A stretch of 64,000 bases of DNA from Candidatus Sericytochromatia bacterium (lineage in GTDB: Bacteria > Cyanobacteriota > Sericytochromatia > UBA7694), in the NCBI GenBank assembly GCA_018780035.1, contig JADMKE010000029.1, forward strand, positions 1 to 64,000, read 5' to 3'. Below, in pieces: positions 49,921-57,671 of this stretch. Within the stretch, counting starts at the first letter, position 1. Each line of letters starts with the position of its first letter. Made by a program: the position numbers and the translations under genes. Below the pieces are notes generated by a model that saw only the letters and a program-made list of their open reading frames with translations, was not told the DNA's origin and did no database searches.

Positions 49921-50775
49921 ATGCCCCCCATCAGCGTGATTGTTACCACCTCTCCAGGCCGCGAAGCCCATCTCTTGGCTTGCCTGCAGATGCTCAGCCA
50001 ACAGCGCCGATTGCCCCATCAGGTGATTGTTGCCGATGATGGCTCAGAACAAGGGGCCAACCTGGCTCAAGCTCAGACTTGGCCCTTTGAATTGGTTTAC
50101 GATTGGCGCAAGAATGATTGCCGTGTGGCCCTCTCTCGCAATCGGGGCGCGGAGCGGGCAAACGGTCAGATTTTGGTGTTTATCGACTCGGATATCTTGC
50201 TCAATCCTTTGGCTCTCGAAGCGTATGCCCTCTTTCTTGAGTTCAAGGCCCATTGGCTGCTCTATGGCTATTATGGCTACCACGAAGAATTGCTCTCACC
50301 TTCGGCGCTGCTGCCAGGACAGACCATTCAGTGGTGCGATCGCCGTTATGTGGAGTTTAACGAAAATCAGATTGTGCCAGCTCCCAATTTGCTGCGCTTT
50401 CCCCACGAATGGGCCTGGAGTGGCAATTTTGCTCTGCACCGCTCGCTTTACAGACAAATCAAGGGCTTTGATAGCCGTTTTCAGGGCTGGGGGGGTGAAG
50501 ATCTGGACTTTGCCAGCCGGGCGATCGCTTCAGGTTTTGAGTTGCATTTTTTGCTGGATGCCTGGGGTGAACATTTGCCCCATGCCTTAAACGAACCCTT
50601 TCACAGTTTCCCGGCAGAGCACAAGCGTTTGGTCTACCAAAGCCATTACACCCCCTCTCCTTACCCTGTGCGGGTCTTGTCGACGCCCCAAGGCCTGAAG
50701 GCTCTGTTGACAAAGATCCATGGCTTTTATGTGCCGCAGACGGCGTATTATCAGAACTGTGCAAACGGAGATTAA
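49921..50775 (+). CDS. GT2-family glycosyltransferase
   Basis: A 284-residue cytoplasmic or membrane-associated glycosyltransferase. The GT-A fold is shown by PPISVIVTTSPGREAHLLAC, the nucleotide-binding VIVADDGSEQ, the metal-binding LVFIDSDILLN (DSD), and GGEDLDFASRA, the base-containing motif shared with the galactosyltransferase C-terminal domain. Such enzymes build cell-surface polysaccharide. Donor and acceptor are not evident. It starts 69 bp from the divergent lipoprotein gene and ends 2 bp before the NADAR gene. Confidence 0.92.
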   Translation: MPPISVIVTTSPGREAHLLACLQMLSQQRRLPHQVIVADDGSEQGANLAQAQTWPFELVYDWRKNDCRVALSRNRGAERANGQILVFIDSDILLNPLALEAYALFLEFKAHWLLYGYYGYHEELLSPSALLPGQTIQWCDRRYVEFNENQIVPAPNLLRFPHEWAWSGNFALHRSLYRQIKGFDSRFQGWGGEDLDFASRAIASGFELHFLLDAWGEHLPHALNEPFHSFPAEHKRLVYQSHYTPSPYPVRVLSTPQGLKALLTKIHGFYVPQTAYYQNCANGD

Positions 50776-50777
50776 AA

Positions 50778-51338
50778 ATGGAACCCTTTCAGATGCGAAA
50801 CTTGGCCGAACTCAAGGCTTTTTGTGAAGCAGGTGGTAAACCCGCGTATTTGTTTTTTTGGGGACACCGCCCCCGCCAAGTGGGGGTGATCGACAAATCG
50901 TGTCTCAGCAATTGGTACCCTGCCGGTTTTGAGTCCGAAGGCCATTGGTACTTTACCAGCGAACATTGCCTGATGGCGCAAAAGGCTTGGCTTTTTGGCG
51001 ATCAGAAAGCCTTTGAAGAAATTCGTCTCTGTTCAGAACCTGCTGAGGCCAAAGACTGGGGGCGCAAGATCAGGGGCTTTGATGAGCCACTGTGGCTGAT
51101 GCATCGCTGGGAATACAATTTATCTGCCAATCTTGAGAAGTTCTCCCAAAACCCCGAACTCAAGACCTTTCTCTTGGGTACAGGTACTCAGGTGCTGGTC
51201 GAAGCCAGTCCTGTGGATGCAATCTGGGGCATTGGTCTGGCCGCCAACGATTCCCGTGCCCACGATCCGATGCAGTGGAAGGGCTTGAATCTGCTGGGCT
51301 TTGCCCTCATGGAAGTGCGCAGCCGTTTGAGTATCTGA
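50778..51338 (+). CDS. NADAR (YbiA-like) domain protein
   Basis: A 186-residue NADAR protein. The family includes N-glycosidases acting on early riboflavin intermediates and enzymes that remove ADP-ribose from guanine. Motifs are LFFWGHRPRQ, CLSNWYPAGF, YFTSEHCLMAQKAWLFGD and ILVEASPVDAIWGIGLA. GGAG precedes the ATG, which lies 2 bp after the GT2 stop, so both are cotranscribed. No riboflavin gene or DarT-like toxin is adjacent, so metabolite repair or ADP-ribose removal are both possible. Confidence 0.92.
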   Translation: MEPFQMRNLAELKAFCEAGGKPAYLFFWGHRPRQVGVIDKSCLSNWYPAGFESEGHWYFTSEHCLMAQKAWLFGDQKAFEEIRLCSEPAEAKDWGRKIRGFDEPLWLMHRWEYNLSANLEKFSQNPELKTFLLGTGTQVLVEASPVDAIWGIGLAANDSRAHDPMQWKGLNLLGFALMEVRSRLSI

Positions 51339-51411
51339 ATATATAAGCCGATCCCGCTAATTTATGCAAGGCGGGCTGGATTCCCAAGCCCAAATCAGGG
51401 AAAATAGAGAT

Positions 51412-53187
51412 ATGCAAATACATTCACAGAATCAAGCTTGTTTCCAAGCGGGACTCTCCCGCGTGTTGATCCCTGTGCGCACCCGTGGGGTGGGCATGAT
51501 GGGGTATGGTATGTTACACAATGTGGTCGAAGGCATGTCTTCGGACCTCTATGTGCGAGCGCTGGTGCTCAAAGATGCCCAGGGCAAAACGCTGGCTTAT
51601 GCCAATGCCGAGATTTGTTTTGTTACCCTTGCGATCCGCAGCGCCGTCTTGGAGCGCCTGCAGAATCAGCAACCCGATCAACATTGGTGCGAAGAAAATC
51701 TGCTGCTCACAGCCCAGCACACCCACAGTGCGCCGGGGGGCTATTCCCATTATTTCTTTTATAACGTGACCATGCCTGGCTTTCAGCCCGAAGTTTTTGA
51801 GGCGATTGTCGCAGCCTTTGTGGAGGCGATTGTCTCGGCCCAAACCCAATTGGCCCCGGCCCAGTTGGATTTTGTGCAAGGAGCCTTTGAGCCAGACCTG
51901 GAAGTGGGTTTTAACCGCTCGCTCACCGCTTATAACAAGAACCCCGAAGTGACGCCTTTGACCGATTATGAAACCCATTTGGCGATTGATCGCAATCTCT
52001 ATCTGCTGCGCGTGTTGTCCCCTGAAGGGGATTTGCGTGGTGTCATCAATTGGTTTGGCGTACATGCCACCAGTGTGGGCCCCAAAAATCGGCGAATCTC
52101 TTCCGACAACAAAGGCTACGCCGCCACTTTTTTAGAGCAGCGTTTTCACCACCGCCAAGAAAACACCCAATTTGTGGGTATTTTCGCCCAGGGGGCGGCA
52201 GGGGATGTCTCTCCCAATTTTCATGGCAAGGGCCGGGATTGGCCCAAAGGCAAATTCGAAGACGATCTCGAAAGTGCACGTTTTAATGGCAAATTGCAAT
52301 TTCAAAAGGCCCAAGAACTCTGTGAAGCCAATGCGCTGTTTGCGATCAGCGGCTCACTTGATGCCGAGTTGGTCTATGCCGATTTCTCTTGCCAGTCTTG
52401 TGACCCCGCTTTTACGGGGGGGGTGGAAGGCTGTCAGACAGCCTCTTCGGCCCATGGGGTGGCCTTTTTTAAAGGCACCACCGTTGACGGCAAAGGCATC
52501 AGTGATATGGCTGGCAGTCTTTTGGCAGCGGTTGCCCGTCGCTTGCGCAAGGCCCTGCTCAAAAAAGCCGAAGCGGCAGGGCCGGAAGAGCAGCAGCGGA
52601 TTTTAAACAAATTGGCAGCCCAAGATCCCAAAGCCATTTTGATTGACAGCGGCGATAAACATTTTTTGGGCATGACTGAGATCAAAGATTTGCCGATTCC
52701 TGATTTTCTGGATCCTGTTGTCGGTGAAGTCAAACGCCTGCATCGGATTCAGGCCATTCAAGAACACAGTTGGACCCCCCATGTCTTGCCCGTCCAGATT
52801 TTTATCATTGGCAATCTGGCTCTGGCCGGTGTGCCCGGCGAAATAACCACCGTGGCGGCGCGGCGTTTGCGGGCCTCTCTCGAAAAGACCCTGGCAATCA
52901 GGGGGGTGAAACAGGTGGTGGTCGGCAGTTATGCCAATGCCTACCACGGTTATATTACAACCGCAGAAGAATATGCTGTGCAAAATTACGAAGGTGGGCA
53001 TACCGTTTTTGGCAAATGGACGCTGGCAGCTTTTCAAACTGTCTTTGAAAATGTCGCCCAAGCCCTGAATAGACCACTGGCTGAGCGGGTTTTGCCCAAA
53101 GCGCTAAAACCGCCTGTGTTTTCTGAGCAAGAATTGGCCCTGCGCACCTTTAATCCTGAGGAACCCTCCCTGCGGAGAAGCCGGTGA
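51412..53187 (+). CDS. Neutral/alkaline ceramidase family amidase
   Basis: A 591-residue member of the neutral ceramidase family, zinc amidases that split ceramide into sphingosine and fatty acid. The ATG at 51412 (MQIHSQNQAC) follows AGGGA. Family motifs are FQAGLSRVLIP, the zinc site TAQHTHSAPGGYS, FNRSLTAYNKNP, INWFGVHATSVGPKNRRISS with the catalytic Ser in ATS, and IFAQGAAGDVSPNF. No signal peptide is visible, unlike secreted homologues. The stop overlaps the start of the PLP deaminase gene by 4 bp, so they act together or at least share one mRNA. Confidence 0.9.
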   Translation: MQIHSQNQACFQAGLSRVLIPVRTRGVGMMGYGMLHNVVEGMSSDLYVRALVLKDAQGKTLAYANAEICFVTLAIRSAVLERLQNQQPDQHWCEENLLLTAQHTHSAPGGYSHYFFYNVTMPGFQPEVFEAIVAAFVEAIVSAQTQLAPAQLDFVQGAFEPDLEVGFNRSLTAYNKNPEVTPLTDYETHLAIDRNLYLLRVLSPEGDLRGVINWFGVHATSVGPKNRRISSDNKGYAATFLEQRFHHRQENTQFVGIFAQGAAGDVSPNFHGKGRDWPKGKFEDDLESARFNGKLQFQKAQELCEANALFAISGSLDAELVYADFSCQSCDPAFTGGVEGCQTASSAHGVAFFKGTTVDGKGISDMAGSLLAAVARRLRKALLKKAEAAGPEEQQRILNKLAAQDPKAILIDSGDKHFLGMTEIKDLPIPDFLDPVVGEVKRLHRIQAIQEHSWTPHVLPVQIFIIGNLALAGVPGEITTVAARRLRASLEKTLAIRGVKQVVVGSYANAYHGYITTAEEYAVQNYEGGHTVFGKWTLAAFQTVFENVAQALNRPLAERVLPKALKPPVFSEQELALRTFNPEEPSLRRSR

Positions 53188-54377
53188 CGGCCAAGACTTA
53201 CCAAGACTATCTGCGTGTATTGGCCGGGCAGCAGGCCCCGTATGCCCTGCTCGATCTCGATTTCCTCGACCAAAATATTCAGGCCCTGCTCAAACGCGCT
53301 GGCAAGCTACCTGTGCGGATTGCCAGTAAGTCGATTCGCTGCCGTTGGGTTTTGGATTACCTCTTTCGGGCCTCGCCCCAATTTCAAGGGCTGATGACCT
53401 ATAGTGCCGCTGAGACTGCCTGGTTGGCTTCCGAAGGTTTTGACAATCTCCTCTTGGCCTACCCCAGTTTTGACAGCGCCGCAATCCGCGCAATTTGTGC
53501 CCATCGGCGCGCAGGCAAACAGATCTGGCTGATGGTGGATTCTGCTCAACAGGCCAGCTTTCTGAATCAGATCGCCGATGCCGAAAAAACGCAATTGCAG
53601 ATCTGTTTGGATATCGACATGTCGAGTGATTATCCGGGCCTGCATTTTGGCGTTTGGCGCTCCCCTTTGACCCGCCCCGAGCAGGTGATTGACTTGGCCA
53701 AACAGTTCTTGCAGTGGCCTCAGCTCAAACTCAATGCCTGTATGGGCTACGAGGCCCAGATTGCGGGTGTGGGCGATGCCATGGCGGGCCAAATGGCCAA
53801 AAATTTGGTGGTCAAACAGCTCAAGGGCCATTCGATCGAGCAGCTCAAATTGCGCCGCAGGCGCGTCTGTGAGGCCTTGTCAGGGCTGGGGATTGAATTG
53901 GCGCTGTTTAATGGGGGGGGCACAGGCAGTCTTGAAAGCACGGCTCTGGATCCTTCCGTGACGGAGGTGACGGTGGGTTCGGGTTTTTATGCGCCGACCC
54001 TGTTTGATCATTACAGCCAGTTTCGCCATTTGCCCGCAGCCCTCTTTGCTTTGCCTCTGACGCGCCAACCCGCACCGGGTATGTACACCTGTTTCAGCGG
54101 TGGCTATATTGCCTCGGGCAGCGTGGGCAAAGAAAAATTGCCAACACCCTGTTTGCCTTCGGGACTCTCGCTGCTCGACAATGAAGGCGCAGGTGAAGTG
54201 CAAACCCCACTCAAATACACGGGGCCAGAACCACTCAAATTGGGGGCCCCGGTTTTTTTCAGACATGCCAAGGCCGGAGAACTCTGTGAGCGCTTTAATC
54301 AACTCTGGCTCGTCAGGGGCGAAGCGGCACCCGAACCCGTTTTAACCTATCGCGGTGAAGGCCAGTGTTTTGGTTAA
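53184..54377 (+). CDS. PLP-dependent fold-III amino-acid deaminase/aldolase (D-serine dehydratase-like)
   Basis: A 397-residue enzyme with an N-terminal alanine-racemase-like barrel. PLP Lys49 lies in RIASKSIRC. Further motifs are LMVDSAQQASFL, LCLDIDMSS-like and LFNGGGTGSLEST (phosphate binding), and the C-terminal D-serine dehydratase-like domain with FFRHAKAGELCERFNQL, whose His could bind zinc. Relatives are D-threonine aldolases and D-serine dehydratases. The GTG start overlaps the ceramidase stop (GTGA). The substrate may be a beta-hydroxy-amino compound; link to ceramide products is speculative. Confidence 0.88.
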   Translation: MTAKTYQDYLRVLAGQQAPYALLDLDFLDQNIQALLKRAGKLPVRIASKSIRCRWVLDYLFRASPQFQGLMTYSAAETAWLASEGFDNLLLAYPSFDSAAIRAICAHRRAGKQIWLMVDSAQQASFLNQIADAEKTQLQICLDIDMSSDYPGLHFGVWRSPLTRPEQVIDLAKQFLQWPQLKLNACMGYEAQIAGVGDAMAGQMAKNLVVKQLKGHSIEQLKLRRRRVCEALSGLGIELALFNGGGTGSLESTALDPSVTEVTVGSGFYAPTLFDHYSQFRHLPAALFALPLTRQPAPGMYTCFSGGYIASGSVGKEKLPTPCLPSGLSLLDNEGAGEVQTPLKYTGPEPLKLGAPVFFRHAKAGELCERFNQLWLVRGEAAPEPVLTYRGEGQCFG

Positions 54378-54380
54378 GTT

Positions 54381-55796
54381 GTGATCAACCTTAAACTATT
54401 TAAATCGCCTCAATGGCCCCGCCTGCTGCTGGATTTAATCATGTTGATTCTGGCTGTGGTGCATTTTGGTCTGCTGGTTTTTGACAGCACCTATTTTCGC
54501 TTTCGCAATTTTTATTCTTTTTATGCGCCCAGTGTGGTCTTGTTTTATGATCCGGTCAAAGGGGTTACCCCCCATCAATTTACGGGAGGTTACCTCTCTC
54601 AGGCCAGTGAGTATTTCAGCTCCTGCCATGCCGCTCAAAGCGTCGACCCCAAATTACAGGCCCAGCTGGTTCTGCTTTCTGATCAGATGATTGAAGAAAA
54701 TCCCTTTGAACGGGCTGGGCTGACCGGGCAATTGGAAACGATCAAAGAGAATATGCGCAAGTTTACAGGCCACAAAACCAGCTCCAAAACGGCCTTTCGC
54801 AGTTTTTGGCAAGAGGGCTGCGCCCGTCTGGAGATTCGTGAAAAATTTTATCACAGGCGCATCGCCCCTTATATTCAGACCAATTTTTGGCGACAAATCG
54901 ACACCGATGGCCAGCCGGTGGACCATTTTTTAATCGTCGATCTGTGTTTTATTGCACTCTTTCTGCTGGAGTTTTTGTTGTCTTGGATCAGTGCTGTGCG
55001 CAAATTTGGCCCCGATCAGAAGGTGCTCTTTCCCCTCTACCATTGGTACGATTTGGTCAGCTGTATTCCCCTGCGGGAATTGCGCTATTTGCGCCTTTTG
55101 CGTATTCTCTCGCTCTATGTGCGCTTGGTTCAATCGGAGGTGATTCTGCTCAAAGAGCTGCCACTTTACACACGATTTCTCAAATACCAGCGCATGATTC
55201 TCGAAGAGATCTCCGATCAGGTTGCCCTGAATATCCTCAACAATATTCAGGCCAAAACCCGTCTGGGCACAAACCGAGAGCTGGTGGAAGAGATCCTCAA
55301 AACTTACCGCCATGCGATTCAACACTTAATTGTCGTGCATTTGCAGCGCTTTCAACTGCCTCACTTAAATGAAAAGCGTGAAGAGATCTCGGATATGTTG
55401 GCTGACGTGCTTTGGGATAGCATTCAGGCCAGCGAAGATTACCGCCGTTTGCAGCAGATTCCTTTTTTGAATACGGCCCTTGATCAGGCCCTGAACAAGC
55501 CCAAATTGGAGCGCATGGCGGCCCAGAGCCTGGACATCTTTTTGGCTGAAGCTGAGCAAAAGTTGCAAAGCCCAGAAATGAAAGAATTTCTCACGGTTTT
55601 GGTGGGGGATGTGCTCGATCAGGTGATGGAGATCAGCCGTGATCACGAAATTCAGACCTTGCTCGAAAACATACACCTGACGGTGCTCGAAGAACTCAAA
55701 AAAAGCAGCATTGCCAAAACCTGGAAACCGAGTACACGCATGACGAGAAACCCAGACGGAATCACGCTTTTGCCCCCCGTTAACGAAAAGCCTTAA
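54381..55796 (+). CDS. Membrane protein with voltage-sensor-like segment
   Basis: A 471-residue membrane protein with a GTG start at 54381, 3 bp after the deaminase stop. The first span is LLLDLIMLILAVVHFGLLVF. A soluble loop of about 140 residues follows, then spans VDLCFIALFLLEFLLSWI and the segment YHWYDLVSCIPLRELRYLRLLRILSLYVRL, which resembles S3-S4 of voltage-gated ion channels with regularly spaced Arg. No pore or selectivity-filter sequence is visible. The C-terminal 270 residues are soluble and helical. It ends the ceramidase operon. A gating or lipid-sensing role is only inference. Confidence 0.75.
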   Translation: MINLKLFKSPQWPRLLLDLIMLILAVVHFGLLVFDSTYFRFRNFYSFYAPSVVLFYDPVKGVTPHQFTGGYLSQASEYFSSCHAAQSVDPKLQAQLVLLSDQMIEENPFERAGLTGQLETIKENMRKFTGHKTSSKTAFRSFWQEGCARLEIREKFYHRRIAPYIQTNFWRQIDTDGQPVDHFLIVDLCFIALFLLEFLLSWISAVRKFGPDQKVLFPLYHWYDLVSCIPLRELRYLRLLRILSLYVRLVQSEVILLKELPLYTRFLKYQRMILEEISDQVALNILNNIQAKTRLGTNRELVEEILKTYRHAIQHLIVVHLQRFQLPHLNEKREEISDMLADVLWDSIQASEDYRRLQQIPFLNTALDQALNKPKLERMAAQSLDIFLAEAEQKLQSPEMKEFLTVLVGDVLDQVMEISRDHEIQTLLENIHLTVLEELKKSSIAKTWKPSTRMTRNPDGITLLPPVNEKP

Positions 55797-56051
55797 AAAC
55801 ATATCTCGGCATACCCAAAAAGGCGATTTTTTTTGCTTTTTTGCTTGCATTGAACATACAAAAAAGATACAATAAATATACAGGATCATACAGTTGAGTG
55901 ATCTCCGAAACCAGGGGCTTTTAGATTCTCTAACATAATCTGAAAAACCTTTTGAATCGATGCTTCTACTCATTTGTTGGTTCTCAATTTTATCACTGAG
56001 ATTCACCATTCAACGCTGAGAAATGGGTGGATCTGCGGAGGTTTTGTTCAA
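55797..56051. other. Leader and promoter region of the SWIM-Rad52 genes
   Basis: This AT-rich 255-bp spacer carries TTGCAT (55845-55850), 17 bp, and TACAAT (55868-55873), a possible promoter. Repeated ATACA motifs occur (AACATACAAAAAAGATACAAT). No terminator for the upstream operon was seen. Confidence 0.45.
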
Positions 56052-56333
56052 ATGCGTATACAAAAAAGTATACAAAAGTCGGGATTGTATCAGACTTCCC
56101 TGCTGCGTTGTACCTGTCCTGACTTTGTTTTCAGAGGCGGCAGTTACAGCTTTGACGGGCAGCGTTGTTGCAAACATATCCGGCGTCTTGAACAAGAGCT
56201 CTCTTATTTTCATACCGGTTGGAATCGTTTTGTCCATACTTGGATTTGCCTCTGTCAGGATTTTGACTGTGATGGCACTTGCCGCCATATTCAGGCCCTG
56301 ATCGAGGTCCAGCCCCAGGTGATGAGACGCTGA
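56052..56333 (+). CDS. Small protein with two SWIM-type zinc motifs
   Basis: A 93-residue protein. The ATG at 56052 lies 10 nt after GGAGG (56037-56041). Two SWIM-like zinc motifs (CxCx(n)CxH) are visible: LRCTCPDFVF, later CCKHIRRLEQEL; and ICLCQDFDCDGTCRHIQALI. SWIM domains bind DNA or protein, and in eukaryotes and archaea SWIM proteins (SWS1-like) work with RecA/Rad51 paralogues. The next gene, 48 bp downstream, encodes a Rad52-type annealing protein, which supports a recombination role. A longer minus-strand frame overlaps this gene but runs into Rad52 and has no family similarity. Confidence 0.72.
   Translation: MRIQKSIQKSGLYQTSLLRCTCPDFVFRGGSYSFDGQRCCKHIRRLEQELSYFHTGWNRFVHTWICLCQDFDCDGTCRHIQALIEVQPQVMRR
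56056..56073. promoter_or_regulatory. GTATAC-N6-GTATAC dyad over the SWIM start
   Basis: GTATAC (56056-56061), six A, GTATAC (56068-56073) cover codons 2-8 of the SWIM gene. The symmetry suggests a protein-binding site, perhaps for autoregulation. Confidence 0.35.
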
Positions 56334-56381
56334 AAGATGCCCAACCCCACTATGCTTTTTAATTACAAAGGAGACCCGAGA

Positions 56382-57209
56382 ATGCGTGTTACCCAAGAAT
56401 CCCTGCCCGAGTTGCGCAAAGAAATCCCCTATAAATGGAAAGTCCAAACCGCCAAACACTGGGGCTGTGAATGTGTCGCTTATATCGATGCCCGCCAAGT
56501 GATGGATCTGCTCGATGAAGTGGTGGGCCCACAAAATTGGCAGGATCACTACCGCGAAGTGGCAGGCAAGGTCTATTGCGATCTCTCGATTCAGGTTGAA
56601 GATGAGTGGATTACCAAATCTGATTGTGGTACGGCCTCTCATTTTGAAGCTGAAAAAGGCCAAGCCAGCGACGCTTTTAAGCGGGCCGCTGTCAAATGGG
56701 GGATTGGCCGCTTTCTCTATCAGCTCTCCACTGTGCGCACCAAATCACTCGAAAATGGCAAAGACGATCGCGGCAATCCCCGTTTTTTCCCTGCCGATGA
56801 GCAGGGCCAGCGGATCTACAATCTGACGGGTTATATTCACAATCTGCAATCCCGCAAAAAAACCGGTTACGAACCTGCTGTCCGCAAAGCCACTCCCCCC
56901 TCCCTTCGGCAGGGCTCAGGGAACTCTCTTCGGCAGGGCCCAGATATCTCCCTGAGTGGATCTGAATCACGCTCCCTGAGCGGAGTCGAAGGGAGCCATT
57001 CTCCTGTTTCTGAATCTGCGACCCAGCCCCAGCGCGACGAAATTCGTCTCCTGTGTGAATCTTTGGGCTGGTCGGGCACCGAGTTCAGCAAATACCTGCA
57101 GGCCAAAAAAATGAGCTGGAAACATCTCATGCGCGCCCAGGCGGCCCGCTTGATCAACGAACTTGAAAGCCAATTGCCCAGCGATATCAATGCTCTGAGC
57201 AAGGTCTAA
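56382..57209 (+). CDS. Rad52/DdrA-family single-strand annealing protein
   Basis: A 275-residue protein; the ATG at 56382 (MRVTQESLPEL) lies 8 nt after AAAGGAG, preferred over an upstream start at 56337. Residues 1-165 are the Rad52/Rad22 core: YIDARQVMDLLDEVVGPQNW, ISIQVEDEWITKSDCGT-like strands, and the signature FEAEKGQASDAFKRAAVKWGIGRFLY. Relatives anneal complementary ssDNA in break repair (DdrA in Deinococcus) and phage recombination. Residues 175-215 are a Ser/Arg/Gly-rich linker encoded by repetitive DNA. The C-terminal 60 residues (EIRLLCESLGWSGTEFSKYL) resemble a SAP/WGR-like helical tail found in recombination proteins. Confidence 0.9.
   Translation: MRVTQESLPELRKEIPYKWKVQTAKHWGCECVAYIDARQVMDLLDEVVGPQNWQDHYREVAGKVYCDLSIQVEDEWITKSDCGTASHFEAEKGQASDAFKRAAVKWGIGRFLYQLSTVRTKSLENGKDDRGNPRFFPADEQGQRIYNLTGYIHNLQSRKKTGYEPAVRKATPPSLRQGSGNSLRQGPDISLSGSESRSLSGVEGSHSPVSESATQPQRDEIRLLCESLGWSGTEFSKYLQAKKMSWKHLMRAQAARLINELESQLPSDINALSKV
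56901..56997. repeat. REP-like repeats translated inside the Rad52 linker
   Basis: CCCTTCGGCAGGGCTCAGGG, a second TTCGGCAGGGCCC, then CTCCCTGAGTGGATCTGA and CCCTGAGCGGAGTCGAAGGG are copies in both orientations of a short palindromic element. I recall CCTGAGCGGAGTCGAAGGG-type repeats from many unrelated bacterial genomes. All copies stay in frame. Confidence 0.85.
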
Positions 57210-57313
57210 ATCTGCTCAGGTGCATGTGCGCTTGTTTTGACGTTGTTCATTTGAGTTGCTCTTCTGTCTCGTTTGTCTGTGTCTGAGGCAATTGAGTCCG
57301 GTTATCAGGAAAT

Positions 57314-57356
57314 GCCTTTGATTGTTCACTTTGGAGCAGTCAAAGGCTTTTTTTTA
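57314..57356 (+). terminator. Terminator of the SWIM-Rad52 transcript
   Basis: GCCTTTGATTG (57314-57324) pairs with CAGTCAAAGGC (57337-57347), one G-T wobble, followed by nine T. The right arm overlaps the stop of the converging gene. Confidence 0.85.
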
Positions 57357-57666
57357 GGGCAGACCTATCTTGGCTCAACTCAGGCTGCCAGAGATAGGTC
57401 CGCAGATCGCAGACCCCCTCGGCATTAAAAACGACCCCTTCTGCTTCCAAAAGCCGAATTTGCAGCTCCCCAGACTGGCTCTCGGTCGAAATTTTGCCCT
57501 TGGCATTGAGAACCCGCTGCCAAGGCAGATCTTCCCCATTGCTGGCTAAAATCCGTCCCACCTGCCGGGCCGCACGGGGATGACCACTTAACGCTGCAAT
57601 TTGTCCATAGGTCGCCACTTTGCCGAAGGGAATTTGGGCCACCCATTTGAGCACGGCTGCTTTCAT
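57340..57666 (-). CDS. Alkyltransferase-like (ATL) DNA-damage protein
   Basis: A 108-residue protein of the O6-alkylguanine-DNA alkyltransferase fold, the length of ATL proteins. The start at 57666 (MKAAVLKWV) gives a 5-bp gap to the upstream gene. Family motifs are IPFGKVATYGQIAALSG, PRAARQVGRIL (Arg finger) and LPWQRVLNAKGKIS. The nucleophile site PCHR reads PWQR: Trp for Cys, as in ATLs, and Gln for the usual His. It cannot transfer alkyl groups but can bind O6-alkylguanine and recruit nucleotide-excision repair. Confidence 0.92.
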   Translation of the reverse strand: MKAAVLKWVAQIPFGKVATYGQIAALSGHPRAARQVGRILASNGEDLPWQRVLNAKGKISTESQSGELQIRLLEAEGVVFNAEGVCDLRTYLWQPELSQDRSALKKSL

Positions 57667-57671
57667 CGCCC

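Noticed and set aside
56010..56663. 217-codon minus-strand ORF over the SWIM gene
   Set aside because: It runs into the Rad52 core in antisense and has no family similarity, while the plus-strand frame has zinc motifs and a ribosome-binding site.
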